Assembly (NCBI RefSeq): GCF_901709675.1
Contig: NC_051099.1
Coordinates: forward strand, 6,512,001 to 6,576,000
Direction: 5' to 3'
DNA: 64,000 nt
DNA from: Syngnathus acus
Lineage: Eukaryota; Chordata; Actinopteri; Syngnathiformes; Syngnathidae
Of this stretch, positions 12,426-25,408 are shown one piece after another; the first letter of the stretch is position 1, and every line of letters starts with the position of its first letter. The notes under the pieces are model-generated. The model saw nothing but the letters and a program-made list of their open reading frames with translations. It had not been told where the DNA came from and did no database searches. The position numbers and the translations under genes are program-made.

Positions 12426-14640
12426 TAAAAGCTGATGTCCAAACTGCAAAAGTGGAGGCTCTTTGTCGGCTGCTGACCTACCTACACATCTCACCGCCAA
12501 GATGTTCTTTAAGGTACGCAGTAACTGAATATAATATTGTCTGTATCTTTGTACACTAAAATTGACTTCTCCACGTTACATTTAACAATTTTGCATCGTT
12601 TGCAAAGCTAAGCGATAGATGAGTGATGGGAGAACCTTGTTTGCCATTTCAGAATTCCACTAGGGGGCGATATTAGCCTTCAATTTATTAAACAGAGGAA
12701 TTGGTCTTGTGATAACTTTGTCTCAGTGATCACAGCATTACTGTTAGTCTCATGTTGTTGACTCCACTTTCCACAGTTCCAACTTAAAATGAATTTTTAT
12801 TTCCATAGTTATTGTACCGTTATCTAGTAATCAAGAGGGCTTTGTGCTTGTAACAGGGATATGGGGCAGTGAGAGGCAGTAAAGGTGAAGACGGGGTGAA
12901 AGTGACAGCAGATGGGTGCTGACGGAGGCTCAGCACAGATGGACAATAGGCTACTCACGCTTTCTCCATCAAGGGCATAATGCACACTGATGGAGGCTCC
13001 ATAATAGCTGCACAGTGAAGCGTGCACGCTGCAACATGATAGGCTGAAGGGACAGGAAGAAAGACAGACTGGTAGACATGGATAGTGTGTGTGTGCTTGA
13101 CTAAACAGAAAGAGAGGTAAGAATCCCTCCCATTTTCCACCCCGCCTTAAAAGTCACCCCAGCATGATAAATTGCCGTGTTGAGTCATACAACGTCTGCA
13201 GACTAAAATAAGACAAAAACCAGCAGGCTGTCAATTTGCAACAATAGTTGTTTATACTCTGCGTTCTGAATTCCTTCAATTATAGTTCACATGTTTGGAA
13301 TTAGTTTCTGACGTCAGATAGAATTATGTGAAAATCAAAGAGATTCCACCGTGTATCATTTAAAAGCTTCAGCAAAGGTTTCCACTGGCTTTACATGCAC
13401 ACAACTTGAAGTGCTATTTAGGAAGCGGTAGTTCGGGTTAACTGACGGGCAGGCCATGAAGGAAAATCATCAGGAAAGAGCAAGGAAGGAAATCTCACTT
13501 ACAGGAACTGTTGCACAGAAATAGGAGCACCTAATAGCACATCTGGAAAACAACGGTGAACGATGTTGGAGATCGCTGTGACACCTTGCGATATTTGTGA
13601 TACTTGCCCAGACTTAAAATTCACAAAGTGGTTCAAGCTTTAGGTTCAAAGATTTTTTTTTGCCAACTCGTAGATGTAAAAACATGTCTCTGCTTTGTCT
13701 CTGCTCACCACAGAAGAATGCAAACACAACTTTGCAATGTAATGTACCCTTGAGTCTAATTTACAAGTTACATAATCTCCAATCCAGAATTGTTTCTCAA
13801 GAGACTGTTTGGCTAAGATAGGAAAGCAAAAACAATACTGATCACATTTTCCTCATGGGAAATAAATGATCAACTATTGTCTCATTGTATGAAATTTCTT
13901 TTGAAATAGTCGGCTAATTTGGAAATGAAACCGTAGAATTTGATGGAATGCAACATTGTCGAACATGCAGATAAGGGGACTGTAAGTGGACCATATATAG
14001 TAAAAGCGCTTGTTGAAGAATAACTCAAGTTAACCCCTTTGTGTGTTATGCACTAATATAGATTTAATTTGAATAAAAGCAGATGTACTATGTTGTAATT
14101 GTAGTTTACTTTACACACACAATTTCTTGTGCTGTTGAAAGTAGCCCGTTTTTAATTGTTCCATGAAAACAATAAGAAAATGAAATAAAAAATTTAAATT
14201 AATTTTCATTTAAAAATGAATGACTATCTATGCAGGTATATCAACTGGAAGAAGTCCTTAGCCCACATCCTATTTGAATCTGTCTCAGCTTGTGGGAGAA
14301 AAGGGAGGGAGCAAAGTCAACTGCGAGGGAAAGAAGGAAAGAATGTTTCAAGATCTCATCATCCCATTTTCTTTTTTTTATTGCAGCGACAGAGTTGTTA
14401 GTCTTTATTTTGGAGCCACTAGTAACATTTTCCACTCCTTGTTTCTCTGCCTTGCCTTTTTGCATTCTCCACTGCAGCATAGTTTCCCATGTTTTTCCTT
14501 TTTTCTTTTGCAACCCACTTGTGACGTGTGAGCGGAGTTCCTGCTCTTGTTTCGTGCAGAGCAGTTTGGTGAGAGAGAACGGGCGAAGGGCTTTGGGAAG
14601 CGGACGTATAGTTTAGTTGAAGGCGACTTGAAGGTTTAGC
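12426..14640. other. intergenic region upstream of myo1c
   Basis: About 2.2 kb without supported gene. AT-rich stretches and scattered short ORFs without family likeness. The last 250 nt before the myo1c ATG become purine-rich and look like its leader exon. Confidence 0.5.
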
Positions 14641-14892
14641 TTGAGAGCTTTCTTTGCTCACGCGCAGGGGAAGGTGGAGCGGCAGAAGGACCACGGACGT
14701 GCGGAAAGGCTGAGAGAAAGTCAAAAGGGGAGCGACGGGGGAAGAGAAGACATTAAACTGCCTCGCTCTGTCGCCCTTGGGTCACGCTGAATGAGAGCTT
14801 GCAGTTGACGGGTCTGCTTCACACGAGAGGAGGAGCTCCAGCCCGGCGGGGAGACCAACACTTCATCCTTTGTCAAGCACCAACAAGACAAG

Positions 14893-17800
14893 ATGAGGTA
14901 CCAGGGCAGGGTAAGAGTCACATGGAATTCTACCTACTTCCAGTAGGGGTTAACATATCCACACCGCGTATACAACAGCAGAACTTAACTCGTCATTGAG
15001 ATAAAAAACACGACGGCAGTTTGTATCCAGCTGTGGTCGCATCAAGGCTCGCCAAGGGACAGAAGCTTACCAAATAAGGAAGATTGTCTGGATGTAGTCA
15101 GTCAGACAAAGTCCTATTGTGAGGTGTGTCTCCTCTCCAGAGCAAACATGTTCCAATCACCACAACTCTCAGATGTTTACACCCAAAACCCTCGATTGTG
15201 TATTTCCTGGCCCGTCATGCTATTCAACAGCTGCGAGGACGAGATTCTGTTATGTGGAGTAGCAGTGCTTCTTCAATCGGGAACATTTGTTTATATGAGG
15301 CCATGTTTGCTGTTGTGATTGCAGGGATGAAAGTCAAGAGCTTAACTCGTGACTGGCAAAAGGCCGAAAACAATGTTTGCTGTGTGGCACAAAATAGTTT
15401 GGTTGCCCGGCAACCTTGATGTTTGGTCGGCCTTTCACAAGTTGGAAAAAATGAGATTATTGCACAGATGCGGCACACACACACACACACACACGCAACT
15501 TGAGCTTCACAGCTGATGCACATCCGTAAAAGCGGGAGCGAGCTACTTGTTAAATCTGACGGATGAGTGATTACGCTAAAGGAGCCGTTGCAGAGCCCGA
15601 TTGTTATTGCCAATGGCAATTTGGCTCTGTGCAGTCTTGTACTGAGGTATGTTTCATGAACATATGCATACCTTTGTGACGAACCCCCCCCCTCCAAACA
15701 TTTCGTGAGTTCTCTTGATTCCATTCCTTTCACCCCTTGTTGAGAAGACTTAACAATGCACACATCCCAAGTGTTTCATCTAAAAACATGCAGCTACACA
15801 GCAACAAAAGATTCCATGGCATCCTCTGTCCGCCTGCTCTGATCCTGACCCAAACATTCCTTCAGTGTGTTCTTTGGAAAATCTGACAGCCAACCATTAA
15901 TCACATCTGGGATCCCACCTGCAGGAATGAGAGAACAATACTCCAAAGGTGACGCCGCGAGGAGCGGCTACAATTGACTTTGGGTGATTTTCCTTTTGCT
16001 CTCACGTCTTGGCTACCTTCCACTGTTGTCCTCTTGTTTTCGCAAGGATTTCCCTGCTCAAGGGTAAAAGGCCTTTTACCGACGTGCAGTGGCCAAACGA
16101 GCCCCCTGAGAGAGACGCTTGCATTGAGGAGACGTCTTGCCCCCTTTGTTTTGCGCTCAACTTATTGTCCATGTTTTTATAGCTGTTTACAGCAACTCTG
16201 CAGGGGGTTCCAGATAGAGAAAGGTGCAGTAGCTTAATGCTAACACTTGTTGCAAAAAGGGCTAAGAAAACTAGCATTGATTATGTGGTGATTGGATAAT
16301 TCACACAAAAGTTGCAGCAACACATGTAAACAAACAATATAACAAAACTCACAGATGCATTGTATTTTTTACCCCCTGTAAAAACTATTTTTGCAGCTTG
16401 CTGGCACTTATGAAACTTTTTTTTAAATCTCTTATGTATCATCGCAGGACTGTGTCAAGGGCCACCAAACCTTTGAACGTACCGAACCATCCACAATGTG
16501 CAATGATGCATTTTTACAATATTATTCATCAGTAAGGCTTCCAAACTGACAAATGTTTCCCTTTCCGTTGCATGTTACTGTGGTTGTGTGTGCGTGCGAT
16601 ATTTTACACTGTGGCCATGGAGAATGTCACCGCAGCCCACTAAATTCTACCCACCCATAATATCGCGTTTGTCGTCACATTAAGTTGACATGCGCACACA
16701 TTTTCCCAATTGCATCACTCTTCTCACCCTCTGGCGTTATCACCTTGTGTGGATGTTGTCATATTATATCACCATCTCAACACAGATAAGTGTGTCTTGT
16801 TTATTTTTGGGATTCTTTAAATGGCTTTGGCTTGGCACGCTCTAGTAGAACTGTGGAGTGTTGTTTACAGATGTGGTCAGTAAATGTTGAGCCATTTGCA
16901 TTTTTTCATAATCAAGAAGGTTTTGTAACATATTGTGTGGCAATTTCTTGGTGAAGCTGTTATTACTTAAAATCAAGTTTGCTTTTTTGTGTCAAATGTC
17001 AATTGAGGCAAAATAATGCTTGAGTAAAAGTTACGTACTTTCCAATGGGAAAATGAGATTTAACTTTTGAGTCATTCCAAACAATACACGAGCGCCCTCT
17101 TGTGTCACAATGTTGTAACTGCATTTTTTTTTTTCCTTTTTTTTTTTCTCAACAGGAGGTGGACATTGAAGGAAGGGTGCGCTTGGTGATGGAGAACACC
17201 CTAACGGCCCGTGACAGGGTCGGAGTCCAGGATTTTGTCCTACTGGAGAACCACAACAGCGAAGCAGCCTTTATAGAAAACCTGCGACGGCGCTTCAAAG
17301 AAAACCTCATCTATGTAATGAAATAATATCTCTCAAAAACTTGCTTGGAATATTTGATATAATTGTATGACTTTATTTTATACCTCAGACTTACATAGGC
17401 TCCGTGCTGGTGTCAGTGAACCCCTACAAAGACCTGGAGATTTACTCCAAGCCGCAGATGGAACGCTACAGAGGAGTCAGCTTCTATGAAATCTCGCCTC
17501 ACATGTGAGTCTTGTTAAATACTTTCTGTTGTGTATCACCATTTAAAACTTGCCACAGTTGGCAAATTGAGTTGAATCTAATACTCTATGTTCACTCAGC
17601 TACGCAGTGTCAGACAACACTTACCGAGCCATGCGGACCACATGGAAGGATCAGTGCATTCTTATATCAGGTGAGAGTGGCGCAGGGAAAACGGAAGCCT
17701 CTAAGAAGATCCTCCTCTACTATGCCGTCACCTGCCCGTCTAATCATAACATGAGCACCCTCGGAGACCGCCTGCTCCAGTCCAACCCTATTCTGGAGGT

Positions 17801-20800
17801 ATTTGATTGCACTTTGAATTAAAGTTCCACAACAAATTTGGTTCACGTTGCTTTACGATCGTGCTTTGTGTAGGCATTCGGTAACGCCAAAACACTAAAG
17901 AATGACAACTCCAGTCGATTTGGAAAATACATGGATGTGCAGTTTGACTTTAAGGTAAAAAAGAAAATCCTTTTGGGAGATTTTAGTACTTTGCACCATT
18001 CTAGAAATATTAAGATTGCAATTCTATATTCTGCCTTTCCTAGGGGGCGCCAGTCGGCGGCCACATCCTCAATTACTTGCTGGAGAAATCTCGGGTCGTC
18101 CACCAGAACCACGGAGAAAGAAATTTCCACATCTTCTATCAACTTCTGGATGGCGGGAGCAGTGAACTTCTCCAGATGCTTGATCTTGAAAGAAACCCTC
18201 AGAACTACCAGTATCTGGTCAAGGTACGAGAAGCATCAGTTGGATTGGCGTCGTGGTGTATGATACCGAGTTGTCTTGACAGGGAAACTGTTCAAAAGTC
18301 AGCTCCGTTAGCGACAAGAAGAATTGGAAGGTTTTGATGAATGCCCTGTCCGTTATTGGCTTCAATGATGAAGACCTGCAGGTTAGTTCTCTCTTTAAAT
18401 CTCGTCTCAGAGTCTTTCACCAACGTGACTTGTGTCTCTTGTCAGAATTTGCTGAACATCATCGCCAGCGTTCTCCATCTGGGCAACACTCAGTTTGGAG
18501 AAGGCGAGGAAGGCGAAACGCATATCACCACCGAGATGCCGATAGTCAATGTTTCAAAGGTGGGCGTTATCACACAAGTATCAGTTGATGTTCAAATGTG
18601 CTTTTTTTTTTGTGTGTAGAAAGCAACTGAACAAATGTGCTCTTGTTTTTTTTCTATTTCTTTTCATTTTTTATTTTTTCCAGCTGCTGGGTCTTGAGGC
18701 CTCGTCCCTCAGCGAGGCTCTTACTCACAAAAAACTCACCGCCAAAGGGGAGGAGGTACAAGATAACTATTGTTCCTGACTCAGGCATCCACAGTGATTT
18801 GATTGTTTTGCTTTTTAACTTGCATTGCAGATGATCATCCCTCTCAACTTTGAGCAAGCAATGTCCGCTCGCGACGCTTTAGCCAAAGCTGTCTATGGTC
18901 GAGCCTTCACCTGGTTGGTGGAGAAGATCAACCGGTCTCTTGCTCTGAAGGTGCCGCCAATCTTTTTTTCAGACAAATGCAACAGTGGCAACGTCTTTTG
19001 TGGTGTTATGCAGGATGACGTCGACCACAGCAATAAAGCCTTCCCCGTCATCGGCCTTTTGGACATCTACGGCTTTGAGGTCCTACAGCGCAACAGGTCC
19101 GACTAACAGTTATTTGACCTCTTCAGTCTTCCTCCGTTACTACAAAGTGCGCCTGGTTCCGTTCTTTCTTTCTCTCCATGCAGTTTTGAGCAGTTCTGCA
19201 TCAACTACTGCAGCGAGAAGCTCCAGCAGCTCTTTATTGAGCTCACCCTCAGATCTGAGCAAGAGGAGTACACAACAGAGGGAATAGACGTGAGTGCCTT
19301 ACATATATCTCCATTTGGAATATATTTCCACTCCAACACAATTTTTACACCGCCTAACTTTCAGTGGGAGATGGTGCCGTACTTTGACAACAAAATCATC
19401 TGTGACCTGATCGAGGCAAAGCACAAGGGCATCATCGCCATTCTGGTGTGTTTTGAGTTCGAAAGTGTCTCCCCGTCTGCCGGCGTTGTGATCAGTTGAG
19501 TAGCGTTCCTGTTTTTCAGGATGAGGAGTGTGTGAGACCCGGCGAGACGAGCGACGCCTCGTTCTTAGAGAAACTGGAGGACACACTTGACGGCCATCCC
19601 CATTTTGTCACGTATGATTGAGCATTATTAGCAAAGGACTGTTTTTTTAGATCTGCAGAGACAGTTTGTCCATGTGTGTTTTACAGTCACAAGCTGGCAA
19701 ACGGCAAAACCCGGAAGGTCGTGAGTAGAGAGGAATTTCGGTTGCTGCACTATGCCGGGGAAGTCAACTACAATGTCAACGGTAATGAGTTTGCATCACG
19801 CCGCGTATGCTGCAACAACGCTGACCTCATTGCTCATTCCTGTAGGTTTCCTTGAGAAGAACAATGACTCACTGAGCAGGACCCTGAAAGAGGTAAATAA
19901 CATTTGGAATTGACTCAAAAGAGGGTTTCCCGCTGCGTTGACGCGGATCATCGGTTTTGGACCGTGTTTAGGTCATGTGGCAGTCAGACAACAAGATCAT
20001 AAGTCAGTGTTTCTACAGAGAGGAAGTGACGGAGCAGAAACGCCCACGGATGGTGAGTCTCTCTTTCTCTTTCTTTGCAAAATTAAATCAAGATTTATTT
20101 GTATATACGGTTCTACCTTTTACTATTTTTATAATTTTTTTTTCACCAGGCTGCCACTCACTTTAAAAATAGCCTGTTGAAACTTCTGGACAACCTCATG
20201 ACAAAAGAACCGTCGTATGTGCGCTGTATCAAACCCAATGATACCAAGCAGCCAGGTGGAATTGTTTACAATTTGTGTGTCACAAGCGAGTACTAATTTC
20301 AAACCGATATGATCGGCAGGTCACTTTGACGAAGTTCTCGTCCGGCACCAGGTCAGGTATCTCGGCCTGATGGAGAACCTTCGTGTCAGGAGAGCCGGCT
20401 TTGCCTACAGACGCAGCTTTGAGGCCTTCCTGCAGAGGTGACTCACTACTCCGGTTTATTTATTTCAGCCAGGCCATGTCATTTTATTTTTGTGGTAACA
20501 CCCTCAGGTACAAGCCTCTATGTCCAGAAACGTGGCCCGTCTGGTATGGAAGACTCCGGGATGGTGTGGCCACACTGGCCAAGCACCTTGGCTACCAAGA
20601 GGAGGAGTACAAACTGGGCAGGCAAAGCATCATCCGTTTTCCAAAATATCTTATATTGATTTTGCACCACTTGTAGTATGTAATCGTTCTTTCCACGCAG
20701 GTCCAAAATATTCATCCGTTTCCCCAAAACTCTCTTTCTGACCGAAGATGCACTTCAAGCCAAAAAGCCAGAGATAGGTGATTAGAAATATTTATTTCAC

Positions 20801-22684
20801 CCCAAAAAAAGCAGATAATTTCACCAAGTTCTATCCTCTTTTGTGTTCCAGCTTTGACTCTGCAGACATCCTGGAGAGGCTACAGGGAAAGAGCCAAATA
20901 CAAAAAGATCAGACATGCAAGTCAGTGCTCATCACACTTGTTTGAAGCTTCTGCATGTGACCGTCGTCATTATTTCTGTCGTAATCTAAAACCGTGGCAC
21001 GTGCAGTCATCGTGATTCAATCGGCATGGCGAGGAATGAAAGGACGGCGGAGGGCAAGGAGGCGTCGACAGGCCGCCGATTTGATACGCAGGTGCACAAC
21101 TGTCTCTCATTGCGAGATATATAATTTTTTTTAATCTGTCATGACATCATCCTTGTTTTTTTTTTTGCAGGTTCATAAAAGGCTTTATCCACCGCCATGA
21201 GGACTACAGTCCAGAAAATGATTATTTCCTGGATCATGTGCGTTACTCCTTCCTCAAGAAGCTCAGCAAAAATCTGCCCACAAGTGTTTTGGACAAAAGC
21301 TGGCTGCCGTCTCCTCCTTCTGTCGCTGAGGTACAATCAGTGGAGTGTGTTTTGCTCAAAGCTCCAAATCCTGACTTCATTTGTTTTCTTCTGCAGGCCT
21401 CAGAGTACCTTCGCGCACTGCACATGCGGAACATGGTCAGGAAGTACTGCATGAGGATCCAACCTGAATGGAAGAATCAAGTAAGTCACTGTGACCAATT
21501 AAATGATCCCGTTTGTGAGTTAAGAAGAGATTTAATGCTGGCGTGGCTCCTGTAGATGACGCAGAAAGTCGTTGCGAGTGAGCTCTTCAAAGATCAGAAG
21601 GACAGCTATCCTCAAAGCGTCGGCAGGCTCTTTTTGGACACCAGGATCGGTGCGTGTTCAAATCCTCGCCTAAAAAAAAGTAAGACAACAAATACACATT
21701 GACTCCCTCGCCGTTTTTTACAGAACGCGAGCAGATCAATCTCAAGGTTCTCCAAACTCTCGGCAGTGACAAAGTGCAGGTGATGCTCCCCCTTGTCGAT
21801 TTATTAGAGGTTCCAATGTTTGAATGGTCATGTATGGATTTGTGCTCCACAGTACGGCGTCCCAGTCATCAAGTATGACAGGAGGGGGTTCAAGCCACGC
21901 TCTCGACAGCTCCTCCTTTCCAACACCTTCGCCGTGCTGGTGGACAAGACCAAGATCAAGCAGAGGATCGACTACGCGGCACTCGGAGGTCACATTGATC
22001 ATGATTTAGTGTCATATTCAGTATAGGAAATAGGTAGAACAATTAAATAGTCTTCCACTAGATGGCAGCAACCTTAGTAAGTAAAGTTAAGTGAATTGTG
22101 TGAGTAAATTGAGATCTTTTTTTTAGTATGCGGTACTTTTTGTGACAGTTTTATTTGAATTCAAATGTTCATTTTAACTGCGCAGGTATCTCTGTGAGTT
22201 CCCTCAGCGATGGGATGCTTGTTCTGCACTTGCCCACTGAGGAGAATAAGCAAAAGGTAAGAGCAATCAAGATCTGATTGGAGGCACATCCCGAAACCAA
22301 TTTTCTCTTCCGCAGGGTGATGTGCTGCTGCACTGCGACCATGTGATCGAGCTGGTGACAAAATTAGCCCTGATGGCCCGCATGTTGAACCACGTCAATG
22401 TTAAGCCTGGCAGGTGAGACCCCGAGCCACGCTGGGCAAGCAAACCCGTTTTAACACCACTTTCACTTTATTAGCGTACGCTTTGCGGGAGCACGAGGGA
22501 ATGAGGGCATCATCGATTTTGTCAACGGCTCCGAGCTGAAGGTGGCGAAAGGCAAAAGAGGACACCTGCTAGTGGTGAGTGAGCAGCTGTTCTTAAATCA
22601 AACCATTCTAATAAAACCACCCTTCTTAATAAAGTATTTGATTTGATTTTGCCCTAGACTGCCCCTGGGATCAAAACCGCATGA
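14893..22684 (+). CDS. myo1c: unconventional class-I myosin, myo1c-like
   Basis: Actin motor that links membranes to actin. Exons: 14893-14910, 17156-17314, 17389-17504, 17600-17798, 17874-17954, 18044-18223, 18283-18381, 18446-18559, 18684-18755, 18831-18950, 19014-19096, 19184-19289, 19365-19445, 19520-19611, 19687-19781, 19846-19892, 19972-20052, 20150-20255, 20320-20437, 20508-20621, 20701-20777, 20852-20920, 21007-21091, 21171-21330, 21397-21480, 21556-21649, 21724-21779, 21853-21988, 22186-22256, 22316-22413, 22475-22574, 22658-22684. Sum 3138 nt = 1045 aa in one frame. Seen: P-loop [13 protein letters not shown], switch [11 protein letters not shown], switch [10 protein letters not shown], actin-binding YVRCIKPND, three IQ-like stretches, and the TH1 tail ([22 protein letters not shown]). 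The first exon MRYQGR resembles the short MYO1C N-terminal isoform and exon 2 encodes [21 protein letters not shown]1H is the alternative, and some stretches (KTEASKKIL) fit either. All introns are GT-AG except intron 20. Confidence 0.92.
14911..17155 (+). other. myo1c intron 1
   Basis: 2.2-kb intron, by far the largest of the gene. It holds a (CA)n run at 15475-15494 and otherwise unassigned sequence. The size of the intron and the tiny first exon suggest that alternative promoters or first exons could lie here, as in mammalian MYO1C, but I saw no clear second first exon. Confidence 0.6.
20622..20700 (+). other. GC-AG intron in myo1c
   Basis: The frame (GGC AG/G TCC = G-R-S, matching the myosin stretch [13 protein letters not shown]) requires splicing at CAG/GCAAAG, a GC 5' splice site, to the acceptor at 20699-20700. 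Read-through meets a TAG at about 20673. With this border the full gene is divisible by three. GC-AG introns are a known minor class. Confidence 0.8.
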
Positions 22685-23222
22685 AGAAGAAACACAAGCA
22701 GATAAATACTAGCTAACGCTTGGCTAACCGGAGGATTAACACTCACTGCTCTTGATGTGATGAAGCACACACTTGCAAAAGCTGAGGTCACTATTTGAGG
22801 AAAATATACAAAATTGTCTCTAAAAGAATACCCGGTAAGGATTGATTACATCATAACAGGAAGTCCTCATACGTCATGTTTTTATTAAGCGCCACGCAGG
22901 CTACAAATATATATATAAAATCTCAAATTGTATCACTGTCTGTATAAAAAACAATAAATAAATAACATCAAATAAATAGCAAATATCTCGTGTCTTTGGG
23001 AAGTCCAGTCGATGAAGGGCCCGGGGTGACAAAAACAGGATGTTGTCATGTGTTGTGTGAGTTTTGGTGACCATGTTGCAAATTTACAGTCAGACGCAAG
23101 ACAGAAACTCACGAAAATACCCAGAGTAGCCTTTCGATGCGCATTGGTCTAATAATAGTTCCACTCCAGTGACCAAAGGCCAAACCCAGACAATCCCACA
23201 ACAGTCTTCCCTTGCTCCAGTA
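22685..23222. other. convergent 3' ends of myo1c and m17
   Basis: No gene. myo1c (+) has AATAAATAAATAA at 22953. The minus-strand cytokine has TTTATT (AATAAA on its own strand) at 22881-22886. If both are used, the two transcripts overlap by roughly 70-120 nt in antisense. Confidence 0.5.
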
Positions 23223-24093
23223 TTACTTCGTTTTGGAACCCAGGAGGATGAAGTCTCGTGCCAACTTGGTGAGGTAAAGGTCAAGATCCCGTAAAATGAT
23301 GTAACCCTCCAGACGCTTTTCCCACAGTGTTTTCGAGGTTGTTGATTGGTTCAAGGGCGTCCGGATGGTTGCAAAGTTTGCTTGCCTGTCAGATGACTTT
23401 ATGCATGTCATCTAAAGAAGAAAATAAATCCCAAAATGTCACAATAAAATTCCAAATGTGCCTGATCTTAATTGTCTTTTGCTCACGCAGCGTACCTGAC
23501 TGCTGACTTGGTTCATCAGGTCCCTCAGGTCCAGTTCAATGTGTTTGATACTCTGAATTAAAATGTTGCCGACCGTCTTCTCTTTTTCTTCCATCTCCAG
23601 CTCTTCCCTCTTCAACTCCAGCTTGCTCTTGTAAACCTGCATGTCTGAGAAAGCGGCGTGGAGTCGCTCCCAATCCTGGATGAAAAGCAAGGAACCTGTT
23701 TCAAAATGTAACCGGGGACTCCGATGAGGGGTAACTCGAAAGTGACTGACCGAGAGCTGGAGCCAGATGTTGAAGTCTGTAGAAAGCATTGGCAGGTCCT
23801 TCAAATAACTACTTCTGTCCTCAAAGTCCTTATTTCCCAACTGCTGCTCCTTCTGATTTAGGCGATCAGACATTTTTTGGGGATAAGTAAGAAAAAGGTG
23901 CCAACATGATTTGTTAGGATTTATCACCGCTTACATATTTACTCAGGAGCTGCTGGACACGGGTTCGGGTGGACCTTGCGAGGCGGAAGGAGTTGCTGTA
24001 TTTGGATTTGTTGATGCCCAATGTTGGAGTCGAGGACTCGGCATAGTTCATTATGCAACAAAGAAGGATGAGAGCACAGCACCCGGCGATCAT
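23223..24093 (-). CDS. m17: IL-6-family helical cytokine, M17-like (CNTF/LIF/CLCF1 group)
   Basis: Predicted secreted four-helix cytokine of 209 aa. Coding exons on the minus strand: 24093-23935, 23852-23751, 23675-23496, 23411-23223; all phase-0 borders, sum 630 nt. The start MIAGCCALILLCCIMNYAESS is a signal peptide. Helix A candidate is LARSTRTRVQQLLSKY, followed by the family-typical DFNIWLQL segment. Helices B/C lie in a charged stretch (KSKLELKREELEMEEKEK to RDLMNQVSSQ) and helix D in LRDLDLYLTKLARDFILL. The start at 24093 is chosen because GCAG precedes ATG as a splice acceptor and a good donor CCAAG/GTATGC sits at 24251, giving a non-coding first exon. A longer frame from 24159 is possible but has no signal value. 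Family is recognised from pattern; exact orthology (M17 versus CNTF or CLCF1) is uncertain. Confidence 0.75.
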
Positions 24094-24251
24094 CTGCAAA
24101 ACAAGAAGCAGCTTAGCTGTAAGCATTGTTTCGTTAGCATTTAAAATGCTTGCAGCCAAAATGGAGCCAACATATTGACGATTTTATTATTTATTTGATG
24201 TAGTAGGTTCTATTTTTTTTTTTGTCCAAGTATGAAAGATAAGCATACCTT
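24094..24251 (-). other. m17 intron 1 (5'UTR intron)
   Basis: Bounded on the minus strand by donor CCAAG/GTATGC at 24252/24251 and acceptor TTTTGCAG directly before the ATG. Exon 1 is about 50-60 nt and non-coding. Confidence 0.55.
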
Positions 24252-25408
24252 GGAGCAGGAGCAGTGTGCAGACACTCTAAATGCCAAAAAAAAAACTTCA
24301 CGCTATAGTGTGACTGCACCTTCAATTTATATCATTGGTCATGTTTTCGGTTTCTGACTGATCTGTAGTTTTGTTCTCTCTTTCCCTCATGGTTATTGCA
24401 TCTTGCGGTTAGAAATATGAATCACTCAAAAGGGAGGAAGTAGCTCCCTTGGAGAGAAACTTGGAGCGCAATTTCTCTTGGAGCGCAATTGAATAAAGGG
24501 TCAAGTTTACAGACATTTTTTTTTTTTTACTCGCGGAGGAAATCACAGTTGTCTGCTTCCTGAATACTGTTGAGGTGTATACAATATGATCGTTAAATAA
24601 ATTGTTTAATAATAATTATAGATAATTAATAATTTCACTTAGTGCAAATTAATACCTTTAGCTTCCCAACTGAAAGCCTAACTCAAACTGCAACATTATT
24701 TTTTTTGTTTAATCATTATTATTATGAGGAAGTGTGCATTTTTCTTTTCACTCCAAACACGATGGACCTGATAATTATGCAGAGGTAAATTCCTAACATG
24801 GGACTAGTTATTCACTTTGGGGAAGTTACCCAAGATTCCAAAGTTGCTGATGAATGCTTCACGGCTTCAAAATGTTTACCGTGTTAGTTGTGTTGCGTTA
24901 TTTGTTTGTGTATGCGTGTGTGAGTGTTCCTAGCATAAAATGCCAGGCAGCACTGATGTCTTCCGAAATTCATACGGTCGTATGGTTTGGTTGAATTTTA
25001 GCATTTAAATTTATAGTGTCTAATTGTCTTTTGTTTCGAGAGTAAACCTCATCTGGAAGAGTGATAAACCTCTTGAAGCAAGCACACTGGACCTCTTATT
25101 TGGAAAACTGAGTGAGCTAGTCTTTTTCTTTTTTTCATTTCTTGTCAGTCTGAAATGTGCCCTAGTGCTTTACTGTATACTTTGTAAGATTTCTTGGGGA
25201 ATTTAAAAAAAAATCTGCCCCAAATCACTGGAAATAACTCAAAACAAAAACACCACAGCTTTTCAACCTACCTCTTTGTGGTGTGGAAGTTCCGCATTGG
25301 CATGTCGGCTGCTTGTTTGGAAGGAGGTCTATTCTATTTTTTTTTTATTTGAGCAACTTTGAGTAGTCAAGACCATTTATGTAATTATCTTAAATTGATT
25401 TAAAGTAC
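24121..25408. repeat. duplicated m17 upstream segment, copy 1
   Basis: Near-identical to 28500-29142 in the same orientation, starting AAGCATTGTTTCGTTAGC in both. Copy 1 contains about 340 bp (24196-24530, which holds the m17 first exon and TATA) and about 300 bp (25068-25367) absent from copy 2. The rest differs by few bases. Confidence 0.85.
24325..24332 (-). promoter_or_regulatory. candidate TATA box of m17
   Basis: ATATAAAT on the minus strand, roughly 75 nt before the proposed exon-1 donor. It fits a short first exon starting near 24300. Position and motif only. Confidence 0.4.

Noticed and set aside
24094-24159. Extended m17 N-terminus from ATG 24159
   Set aside because: A TTTTGCAG acceptor lies directly before the internal ATG, which alone gives a proper signal peptide; the longer frame is part of the duplicated segment.
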